This document shows positions 45,625-55,506 of a DNA stretch of 64,000 nucleotides, piece after piece. The notes below the pieces were generated by a model. It worked only from the letters and a program-made list of their open reading frames with translations, had not been told where the DNA came from and made no database searches. The stretch lies in contig BTRK01000004.1 in the NCBI GenBank assembly GCA_036245805.1, forward strand, positions 44,046,907 to 44,110,906. Direction: 5' to 3'. The position numbers and the translations under genes are program-made. The stretch comes from Pristionchus mayeri (Eukaryota > Nematoda > Chromadorea > Rhabditida > Neodiplogasteridae). Within the stretch, counting starts at the first letter, position 1. The number at the start of each line of letters is the position of its first letter.

Positions 45625-46469
45625 ATGAATGCTCGCTCTTCGGATACCTCCGATATCTCGCTTGCTGACTTCCTTCTAGACATCGCCAGATTCATAATTC
45701 CGATGGTTGGAGCAAAGATAGAATTGGAGCCGCGATCAAACTTGATAGTCTTTTAGCCATACCTGTTATAACAAAAATGATGTTTAGATTTCACGCACTT
45801 AGAATCTTATCGCATGTGAGTACCTCAAAGACTATCGTTCAATTGATAGAGTTGACTTAACAGTCGATTTTTCTTATATCGGTCTGTGTGTATCTCCTAA
45901 ATTGAATGGTTATGATTTGAAACATTTCGGTATTGAGCACTGGCGATGCATCAAAATGCATGTGCGTAATATGAACTTTTTTAAAATCTAAAACTACAAC
46001 TATTACAGCTAAATTGCATTATTACTTTTTTATTACTTTGCAGAGCGACTTCTCAGAGGTGGTTCGAGCGGTTTCGGTTTCTTTTCAACACCTGTTCTTG
46101 GATCAAATGCTTGTATATCACAATGAAATACACAGACTCAATTGAAGACAAATACCTTTCATTCCTGAGTGAATGTCTAGGATCAGTTCAAGTCAAATGC
46201 TTAACTATTCAAGTACTAGCTTTGAAAGAAAAGTACGTGCATAAATTAGTTTTTTAAAACTAATTATGTGTAATTGATATTTAATTGATAAGATATTTGA
46301 TATGAATAATCATTCATACTTTGTTTTCGCAATTCTTTCGAAACGGAGAATTCAATTAATTACAGTGATCAAATAAAAAAGTTGCAAAAAATTGTGCGAA
46401 AATTAGCGGTGCAATCTCTGAGCATCAACAATCGTAACTACAACACCAGAAGCCTCACGCCCATATAAT
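45625..46469 (+). pseudogene. F-box-like family gene, copy E, decayed
   Basis: Exon 1 (from 45625) reads ADFLLDIARFIIPMVGA, then shifts frame and has lost its GT donor. Exon 2 (from about 45789) has TAG for the conserved Trp of ISRTWN. Exon 3 (from about 46044) shifts frame after SFQHLF. Exon 4 (about 46366-46469, QIKKLQKIVRKLAVQSLSIN) is open to TAA. Upstream CAAACC block not seen. Confidence 0.72.
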
Positions 46470-46544
46470 CTAGCTCGAAAACGACGAATGTTTATACGTG
46501 TGTTATATGTAAATATATTGAAATAACTATTTTTCATTCGGAAC

Positions 46545-47024
46545 TGCAAGTATCGGCGTATATTCATCAGCACGAATTATCATATTTTGGTAATGAACAC
46601 TGGGAATCTAGCACAAATAACGTGAGTAATACGCCGTTTATCCTTAACTATTATTATGATTCAGACTGGCAACACAGAGTTAATCGTAGTAGAATCTCCT
46701 TGGTTTAAAGCTGGAGACACTACAGCGTTCGCATTATTGTTAAGTCTGTGTTCGGAGATCAATACTGTGCTCATAAATGCGTATCAGGCTGGTGATGTTG
46801 ACATGATTCAAACCTTCTTTAATTTACATATGAGATATCTTCGAGTTAAACGCGTATATGTGAATAAGGAATGCTTGGAGGGCAAGTAAGTGTATACGTG
46901 TTTTTAAGATTTCTCAATCCAGCTATACAATATGAATCATCACTTTAATTCATCACAGGCACGTAATCAAAAAGTTAGCAGACATCATGAGTCATCACAT
47001 GGTGATATCGTTTAATATTGGTTA
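46545..47024 (+). pseudogene. F-box-like family gene, copy F, 5'-truncated
   Basis: Only the end of exon 2 (SYFGNEHWESS), exon 3 (about 46665-46886, LSLCSEINTVLINAY and RYLRVKRVYVNKE) and exon 4 (about 46961-47024, HVIKKLADIMSHH) are present, with GT-AG borders kept. No exon 1 is seen. Confidence 0.65.
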
Positions 47025-47099
47025 AGTTTCCTTTTGTAGCAGATTATTCCGGCTCGTGAAATCGAGTGCACAATGTAACCATGCTAATCGAAATCACGT

Positions 47100-49260
47100 G
47101 ATAAAACTATTTCTCCCTTCCTTCCTCCGATCGTTTCACTCCCTCCGTCACTACGGGAGAAACTATGTTTCGCAAACACCAGGGACTAAGAGTTACTGGT
47201 GCTTTATCGGCAAGGAACGGCCGTAAAAGATTGGCGTTACAATAAATGAGGAAAATGCGATGCGAAGAACTGTACTTGTAACTTTTGAATAAGTGAAATG
47301 AATAAACGGTGTTAAAATACAATGTGGTAACTAAAACTAAACTACAACTAAATGGAATGAAATCAGTAAGAACTAGCGAGTACCTAGTCGCCTCGAGGAC
47401 TGCGTTGGGGAATGCGCCCTCCAAAGGAAGTGCGGTAGCCAACTGAACGGAACGTGTGAGTACCTGCCAAGAAACGTATTGAATGCGAAATTAGGAGGTG
47501 AAAATTAAGTTGGCAAAAACGCCCCTAGCTTTCAGAGACAATAAAACATTTTTATATATAACTATGGTTGCTCTGTCCCAGTTGGTGGGTCCCAAAAATC
47601 GGGACCCACCAACGGGTCCCATAAAAAGAGGGGTCCCAAAAATTGAGTTTGAAAAAAAGGTCCGTGTTTTTTTCGGAACTACTTGTTAGCTGAGATTTTT
47701 AAATTGTCATTATTAGTTGGTATCCTTTTTCATCTTATCTGAAAAAAGGGTCTATTCTAAGGATACATTAGTATAATTGGATGTCGACCATTAGCATGTA
47801 CAGTAGCGCTCATAAGTCGATTCTCGGAGGTATACGGGTCGGGAAACGCACTGTTTACGCACTCTCGTCGTCTGCACTCTCTCGCCCATTGTGGTAAACA
47901 TGGTGTTTCCCGAACCTAGTATACCTCCGAGAAACGATCGCTGCGGGCAGGAAAGATATCCAATCGCTCTAAAAAGTTAAGCATCACATCTTTAATACAT
48001 TCTGAACATTATTATATAAAAATCTGATTTTTACCTACATTATTCACATAGGTATTAATGTCCAAAAAATGTCATGCAAAAAAGTGATTTTTTCATGCCT
48101 TGAGGGGAAATTTTGAGATTTTCATTTTTTTTAGGATCATCTGGATTCATGTTGTGGATCATTTTGATGCTTTGAACAAGGCTGCAGCAAATGCTGCGCG
48201 GTCGCGCAGCAACTTCAATTTTTTTTCAGCCATATCTCCAAGCACATAAAGTTTGTTGAGTAGGAAAAAATCCATATGAGAATAATGCCGTTTTGAAAAA
48301 GTACACATTGATTGCGCCATCACTACGCAAATAATGTGCGATTTCACAATAAGTCAATAACAAGAAAATAATCTCTGATGAATTTGGTGCATAGTACCCG
48401 AGTTCCAGATTTATGCCTTTCCTGGGCATAAAGTTACAGGAAATTCAAAAAGTGCCCGAAAACTTTCGCACACGACTGTTTTACATATCTAGAGTTACGC
48501 ATTACATTTTACTGTAGATATATTTATTGCAATAAGACTAAAATTATGCTGTCAAAAGTCATAACAAAAACATTCAGGCACAGAGCACTGCCGACTAAAT
48601 CAGGGACCCCACTTTTCATGGGACCCCTCTTTTAGAGGGGTCCCTTAGAAGTTGGGACCCCTCTTTTCCATACTCAATTTATGGGACCCTTCTTTTTTAA
48701 GCCCATAATATGGGACCCCTCTTTTAGAGGGGTCCCTAACTTTTTGGGACCCCTCTTTTTTAAACCCATAATATGGGACCCCTGTTTTTATGGGACCCCT
48801 CTTTTAGAGGGGTCCCTAACTTTTTGGGACCCCTCTTTTCCAAATTCATTTTATGGGACCCCTCTTTTCGACGGACTCTAAATCTCATCTGTTCGTCAGA
48901 TGAAAGTTGAGGAAATTTGACTATTTTTCGTGATCAGTATTCATTTCAACAATTTGTATCTGCAATTCACATATCGTGATATGTTCAATTTCATCTATGT
49001 AATTGTACGGCATCAATCTTAAATACAGGTATGTCCCTTGATTAGTTTTATAATATGTTTACAATTTTGCGGAACTGGAAGCTATTGACACTTTGAGTCT
49101 CGTGAATGATTTCGTGAATGAAGTAGCATGTGCTTGTGCGAATCTTCTTTCTTGTCCGATGAGCGAATTCCTGGTCGATGCAATCACACATAATCTACGA
49201 TCGGCGTCCCTACCCCAACACCAGCTCATTCAGAGCCACTCTACACATTCTTCCTCCCGT
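47100..49260. repeat. Repeat-rich stretch with GGGACCCC hairpin units
   Basis: 47580-47680 and 48600-48870 contain many GGGACCCCTCTTTT units, several as self-complementary GGGACCCCTC then GAGGGGTCCC pairs, on both strands. Between them, 47822-48360 is a single-arm relative of foldback element 5. A 111-codon minus frame at 47107-47442 has no recognised domain. No gene supported. Confidence 0.6.
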
Positions 49261-49268
49261 GGCTGGTT

Positions 49269-49382
49269 ATGGACTCTATTGATCGTGATTTCTCTAATTT
49301 TTCCCTCTCCTCACTCCCTCCAGACATCATCCGAATGATCATTCCGATGACTGAAGATAGCGTCGGAACAGGCATTAATTGC
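49269..49382 (+). pseudogene. F-box-like exon 1 fragment, copy G
   Basis: Starts at ATG 49269 and reads FSLSSLPPDIIRMIIPMTED for 38 codons, ending at a possible donor (GTACC). No matching second exon: copy H begins 110 bases later. A solitary first exon from tandem duplication. Confidence 0.6.
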
Positions 49383-49492
49383 GTACCATGTCCAGGGGCA
49401 AATATGTTTCATTGTCAGGAAAGGGAGAAGTACAATCGATCGATCTCTCCCTCTCTCTTCACATCTACCCATTCATCATTCCTTGTGTGGCA

Positions 49493-50472
49493 ATGGAAAG
49501 TCCAGTTTCTGGTGTATCTGCTCTCTCCCTCTCTTCTCTCCCATCAGATATCATTCGAATGATTATTCCGATGACCAATGATCGAACTGGAGAAGGAATG
49601 CAACTGGTGAATGGTTTTCTATGATGGGTACTAGCTGAAAAATTATACCCAATTGTGCAGATTTCTCACACTTGGAATGTGATTGTAAGTCAATTCGCCG
49701 AAAGATATCGCCCAATAAAAACAGTTGATATAAGTGTTTCACTGTGGGATATGGGGCATGTCTTAGGGAGACTTTACTCGATAAACGCATCGGTTCAATT
49801 GGTTGATAATGATTTTCGTCACTTTGGGATTGAACATTGGAATTGTTCCATAATTAAAGTGAGTAGTATGTTTATATTTAAATAAATTGATAATTTTTTT
49901 TCAGAGCTGGTTTGCAGATGTTATCAGAGCAGAATCGTCTAATTTACAAATCGAAGATAAAAATGAACTCGCCTCCCTTTTCAATGTGTGCTCTCAGATT
50001 AAGCATCTGTACATAAATCTGCAGGGCACTAAGCACATTGATGAACAATGTTTATCCTTTCTCAGTGAATGTTTTGGATCAGTTCGAGTGAATGCGTTAC
50101 ATGTACATTAATTGAACTTGGAGAACAAGTGAGAATACTTCGAAACTACTCTGACCTCAGAATGCGTAGTCCGTGGTATGATGGGTGAGAGCTGTCGCAT
50201 TTTGTTGTATTACTCGCGGAACTTTTTTTTCTCCCGCGTTCCGCGAGCAATACAACAAAAGGTGATAACTCTCGCACACCACACCACGGACTACGCATTC
50301 TGTTATCACAGTATTTGTTATGACTCAGCTTCATTGTTACGGAGTTGATCGTTTTTGTGTTCAACCGAATACTTGCAGTGACGAAATTAAGAAGTTGGCT
50401 CCGATGGTGCATAGGCTTATGGTGCAAACTTTGAATGTCAATGGTTGTAACTACAACATCAAATTTCTATAA
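49493..50472 (+). pseudogene. F-box-like family gene, copy H, C-terminal stop
   Basis: Exons 49493-49606 (ALSLSSLPSDIIRMIIPMTN), 49661-49858 (ISHTWNVIV, DFRHFGIEHWNCSIIK) and 49905-50111 (FNVCSQIKHLYINLQ, SECFGSVRVNALHVH) are in phase. Exon 3 then meets TAA at 50109, just before the usual donor, so the fourth exon (about 50380-50472, DEIKKLAPMVHRLMVQTL) is cut off. It could still make a protein of about 172 residues lacking the last 40, so a functional short form is possible. The third intron holds a hairpin MITE (50157-50302). Confidence 0.68.
50157..50302. mobile_element. Hairpin MITE of 146 bp
   Basis: Ends CAGAATGCGTAGTCCGTGGT and exact complement; inner arms TTTTGTTGTATT and GCGGAAC also pair. 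Lies in an intron of copy H. Confidence 0.78.
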
Positions 50473-50696
50473 ATATTTCAATAATTTCTTGTGACCATCC
50501 TTATAGCAAATACAATAACGAATACTGAAATGTTTAATCTAATAATTCAAATGTAACGTTCATCCTGCCTCTCGCAATCTTAAAATACAAACAAATAAAT
50601 TAATATTTCTATAATAAATGGCAACCCTTTGGTTAAATACTTGCCTAATCGTAAGCTTTTTCGACCCTCAAATTGTAAATTTTCGATCTTTTACAG

Positions 50697-50904
50697 TCTT
50701 CCGCTCGCCTACTGGCCTGCAAGTGAAAGACAAAAATCTGCCGCTAAAGAAATTGGAGCTATAAATTCGCTTTTTGACATATTTAGAAATATCGTTACAA
50801 TACTTTTCTATTACCATCAGCAGGGCCACACTAAGAAAGTTGAAGCCGATAAGTTTATGGTGGAATCTTTAACGGCTAATTACATTGCATACAATAAATT
50901 CTAA
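50697..50904 (+). CDS. Candidate last exon of an unrecognised gene
   Basis: After the acceptor TTTTACAG a frame of about 68 codons runs LPLAYWPASERQKSAAKEIG, then FDIFRNIVTILFYYHQQG and KVEADKFMVESL to TAA. Composition looks coding, but no upstream exon was found and no family is recognised. Confidence 0.3.
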
Positions 50905-51525
50905 TTTCTCACTTTTTGCCTAATTACATACATTTTATTGAAATTTATCGATAAGAAAATAATTTTATCTCGATACACCCAAAATCACAGAATAAATGAT
51001 GCACACAAAATATATTTGTTTGTGTTCGGGCATTCTCACAATTTCGCAATGGCCTCCGTAATCACATGATACAAAATGCATATTTTTGTGATTCGTAAAT
51101 GTATCACCATTCCCACTTTCTGGCTTTGTACCGGGCAGAGGGGATTGCTGATTTCGGAGAAGAAATTGAGTACGGAAAATTCGAAGATGCAATATCATTA
51201 TTGACCATGAGGTCGGCTAGCCATGCTCTATTATGAAGCAGCCCTCAGTTCTGGGAAAACAAAGCATGATCCGATAGGGGATTTTCATCATCGTCATCGT
51301 TATCATCATCATTGTCATTCAATGTTCGGTGGTTGGACGTGGATGCACAACCCTCCTTCAAATCACTGTCTTGTTACTGATTACATAAATATTAAACCAA
51401 CAATGAATATCTTCCTTCTCCGCCTAACGAGGGAAGGCTGTCTTTGGACTTTCGGAACGCGACCTAGTGGGATGGGTAGTTACATGAATTCTAAGAACTC
51501 CTGTAAAGTTCAATTTTGCTGAACG

Positions 51526-51712
51526 CCCTCAGGGCACGTAAAAAATCGATATTTGTACCCGCGTTGAGGGTAGGTAAAGCCTTCCAGGAGGCCCTAGCTC
51601 CGGGGTAATTATTTTTGCGTGATAAGCACCGATGCTTGCTGACAGGGCCTCCTGGAAGGCTTTACCTACCCTCAACGCGTGCACAAATATCGATTGTTTA
51701 CGTGTCCTGAGG
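51526..51712. mobile_element. Foldback element 6, about 187 bp
   Basis: Arms contain CTCAGGGCACGTAAA, AATCGATATTTGT and GTAGGTAAAGCCTTCCAGGA with complements on the other side. Upstream on the minus strand, 51347-51245 is an acidic open stretch (NDNDDDNDDDDENP) after a possible acceptor, which may be an exon of a lost gene. Confidence 0.72.
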
Positions 51713-52456
51713 ACGTTCATCAAAAATGTACAGGAGTTTAGTGTTTGACTTTGACTGCTTAGAATTAGTCTTATGTTGCTTACTGATCAGCTTAGACTCA
51801 TTAGGGCGAACCTTTTGGATGCTTTACATTATGTAATCGGCAAGTGTATTTACTGAGGGGGCGGGGCCCTCGCACTGATGAAGAAACGTCCCCCAATGCG
51901 GCATATCTGGAGCTAGATTGGATTGATATATCAGGCTGAGAAAAGAGTTTTGCGCGATTTTGACTAAAGTGCACTGACATCTACCAATCAACTCAGATCT
52001 TTCAGTGCTAGATAGGGGCATTTATACTATCTTTAGCGCACACTTTCATAGATCTGTCCGACGAAGGGAAACAAAACAGCGATACTTCATGTGAACTCCA
52101 TGTGAGCGACAACACACTGAGTTGTTGAATGATTGTAATTTCTTTTAGAACGGAGATACGACCCTATGTTAACCACAGTTGTAAAGCATGACTTGCATAT
52201 ATTGTACTGGTAATGTTGAGACAGATCAGCCGTAAAGGGCCTATTAGAAATATGCGCGAATCAGAATATGAGTTTTCGTGACGATTGTCAAGATAAGTTT
52301 TTGAGGTACTGTATCTATTCCGATAGTTCTTGGGTTTTCAATTATTTAGGAATGTGAAACACCTTTCTAGTACAAGTCAAAATTCCATTTGGGAGAGAAT
52401 GATAAGCTCCGTTCGTGAACGGTGTTTTTCGGTTTGTATTTGTATGTGTATCATAC

Positions 52457-52912
52457 ACTGCAATCTCAACGGTACAAAGAAACAGCTGAGACTCACTGAA
52501 ACCCCCAACTGTCTCAAGGCTCGTGTGAGCTTCTAATCGAATATTTCTTTGAGTCCTTTAACTCCTGTATTTTCCATGACTGATTCTATTATTTGAGAAT
52601 TACAAAGATATTAAATAATCATTATTTAAGGCTGGATAAGCGCCAAGAAGATTTACTGTGTTTAGCAAAAACGGGAGAAACTCGAGGCATTTGTTTTCGC
52701 TAAACACAATAAAACTTCTTGATGCGTTTCCTGCCTTAAATATTGAATATTTTAGATATTTTTAACACTCAAATAATATAATCGGTCATGGAAAATGCAG
52801 GCTAAAAAGGATTCAGAGAAATATTCGATTAGAAGCTCACACGACCCTTGAGACAGTTAAGAGTCCCAATGAGTCTCAGCAGTTTCTTTGTACCGTTGAG
52901 ATTGCAGTGTAT
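52457..52912. mobile_element. Foldback element 7, about 455 bp
   Basis: Arms meet near 52690. Outer arm block GCAATCTCAACGGTACAAAG pairs with its complement near 52890-52909, inner blocks around GCGCCAAGAAG and CTTCTTGATGCG. 52915-53860 beyond it shows nothing supportable. Confidence 0.7.
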
Positions 52913-53864
52913 TGCAGTGTGAGATTGCAACATCGAAATACACACTTTTGCCTTTTTTGCACTAGCCACGTGGTTTGAAGAGCGGTTCTTTCGGGCTAAA
53001 ATTAACGAACAACCCGTACCCTATCACTCACAAATTGGGTATAAGGTGGAGGTCGCTACTTTTTTCTATGGTGAGCCGTGCCGGAAGATGTCAGAGTTTT
53101 CGACATTTTCATTGAAAAAATAATTCAGGTGCAAATGCAACTTTTTTAGATGAGAAAGCCAAGAGGGCTCTCAAATCTCGTTGCAATAGAGAACCCTGTA
53201 AGTAATGATAACAACGCCCATAGGTAGCTGACAGTCTCGTTAATCCGCGAAACAGGTGGTGCCCGTGATTCATTGACCTAAGCGAAGCGTATAATGAATT
53301 CCACAGCACTCTCTTTTTGGTACAAGCTAGTGTACGCCTCGGGCTTCTGAATAAACTTATGAGATTATATCTAAAAATGTCTCGGCAAAGTACATCAATT
53401 TAAAAGAAATTCAATATTTTTCTGAAAAATTAAAGTTACGCAGACCTTGATTTCTCGCAAACTCGAGATATTTGCTCTAGTTAAAATATATTATTCTAAA
53501 GGTTGAACATCTCTCTATATATCGACATCAGGACAACACATGGTTATTTTAGCAAAAGAAAATGCACGAACTCAAAGTTGAGGCCCAAAATGGCGCAAAA
53601 CTTTATTTTCAACCTAATACAACAACGAGATAACGCGATGAGTTATATCATCATCCCTCCAGATCTTCACCCCCGTTTGACGAGAGCTGCATTTATTTTG
53701 CAATTATTTTGGAAAAAGCACAGACGTGTGATTCAGTGAACTTTCCCAATCGATCACCATGATACAAGTAATACGCCCAGGAGCAAATATAATGCTTCAC
53801 CACATCAGTTGCGCCTCAATCACTCACTGCGTCATTCGTCACATTCATCTCCCCGCAAACAGTC

Positions 53865-54120
53865 ATGGATTCTCCTCCTTCGAATGTATCTGTTCTTTAC
53901 CTCTCTTCTCTCTCCTCAAATATCGTCACAATGATAATTCCGATGACCAATTATCGAACTGGATCCGCTATAATACTAGTGAGTGATTCTACCCCTACAG
54001 CACAATCCGACTTTCGATTTCCACTACCTGGACTTCGCGCGCCAGTACCTCGAACAATATCGTTCAATAGAGAGGGTCGATATAAAAGTTAACCTCTCTC
54101 ATTCGGATATGACGCCATTT
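53865..54120 (+). pseudogene. F-box-like family gene, copy I, 3'-truncated
   Basis: Exon 1 53865-53978 is open with VLYLSSLSSNIVTMIIPMTN and a good donor. A decayed exon 2 follows (YLEQYRSIERVDIKVNLSHS) to about 54115, then the sequence runs into a foldback element. Exons 3 and 4 are absent. Confidence 0.65.
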
Positions 54121-54139
54121 GCATAAAAATCGAGCAATG

Positions 54140-55075
54140 TCTGGCACATAGAAAAAAAGGTCGAATTCCTGAAACTTCGGTTATTGGGGTTCTCAAGGGT
54201 GCTGATGATGATGGGCGTATTGATTTTGCACGTGGAACCTTCGTTGAGGCCAGGCGACGTCACGTCGGAAACACATTATCGTGATTATCTGTGTATCCGA
54301 TATTGCTAAAATTAAGTGGATATGGCTTCAGGGTCAGAATTTGATGGCGATCATGCCAATCTAATTTATTTTTAATTATTTATAAAAATGATTTTTTACA
54401 CTTCTCTATAATGTCGGAGAGTAAAAGGCGAAAAATGAAATTATAATGGATCTGACCGGATTGATGTAAGGATTTCAAATATGATTTCAAATACACCTAC
54501 AAATGGAGAGAATATCAGACATATTCCCTTGATCTACCGCGAAAGTCTCGGTCCGTATCGACTGACCTCTTCCCTCATCTACCTCTGTTCCCTATGGCTG
54601 TCTGCACTATCTCTTCTTCCCACTGTCTCTCACCAGGCCGACTGGCACTCCACTCTGCGCATCTTTTCAGATTAAATTAACTACACTACAAAAATTGAGC
54701 ATGTCCATATGGAAAAACAAAAATATATTTCAAATCCTTATCAATCCGGTCAGATCCATTATAATTTAATTTTTCGCCTTTTGCTCTCCGACATTTTAGA
54801 AAAGTTTAAAAAATCATTTTTACAAATAATTAAAAAATAAATTAGATAGGCGTGATCGCCATCAAATTCCGATCCAGGAGCCGTTTCCACTTAATTTTAG
54901 GAATATCGGATACAGAGATAATCACGATAATGTGTTTTCGACGTGACGTCGCCTGGCCTCAACGGAGGCTCCACGTGCAAAATGAATAGGCCCATCATCA
55001 TCAGCACCCTTGAGAACCCCAGTAACCGAAGTTTTAGAAATTCGACATTTTTTCTCTGTGCCAGACCTGCTCCAA
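54140..55075. mobile_element. Foldback element 8, about 935 bp
   Basis: Arms at about 54140-54480 and 54720-55075 are inverted copies (TTGAGGCCAGGCGACGTCAC and complement). It replaces the 3' half of F-box-like copy I. The spacer is non-coding as far as can be seen. Confidence 0.76.
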
Positions 55076-55506
55076 TTTGCTCGACTTTTAGGCAAACGGC
55101 GTCATATATGATACGTGTATCAACAATGCCTTGTTGATAGATGGTTCGATTGGTAATCATAAAATATTAGTGTACCCGAAAAATTGTGAAGATCGAATAA
55201 GGTTGAGTGATGCATGTTCGAAAAACACAAATGTGATTGAAGTATGATCGCTACTGTATAACAATTGTAGCGCCCCTATTTAGATCCATCCATCTCTGAT
55301 CATCGAAGCAGGAATACCCCAAGCAAAAGTGTCTAAACTTATGCATCAGCCTAATAGTATATAAGAAAGTCCCCCCTCACTCAAGAAAGTATTACGATAG
55401 TCTTTTCCGAAATTCGGTATAATCATATTCGTTGTCATGCAATTTGAATAAACATTTTTTATTCATTGCACAGTTGTCGATGAATTGCGTTTTGAGGACT
55501 CTTCAT

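Noticed and set aside
47107..47442. 111-codon minus-strand gene or LTR
   Set aside because: No domain, no long direct repeat partner in the window and no primer-binding site found.
54490..54710. Gene in the spacer of foldback element 8
   Set aside because: The 64-codon frame has no motif and lies between transposon arms; treated as spacer.
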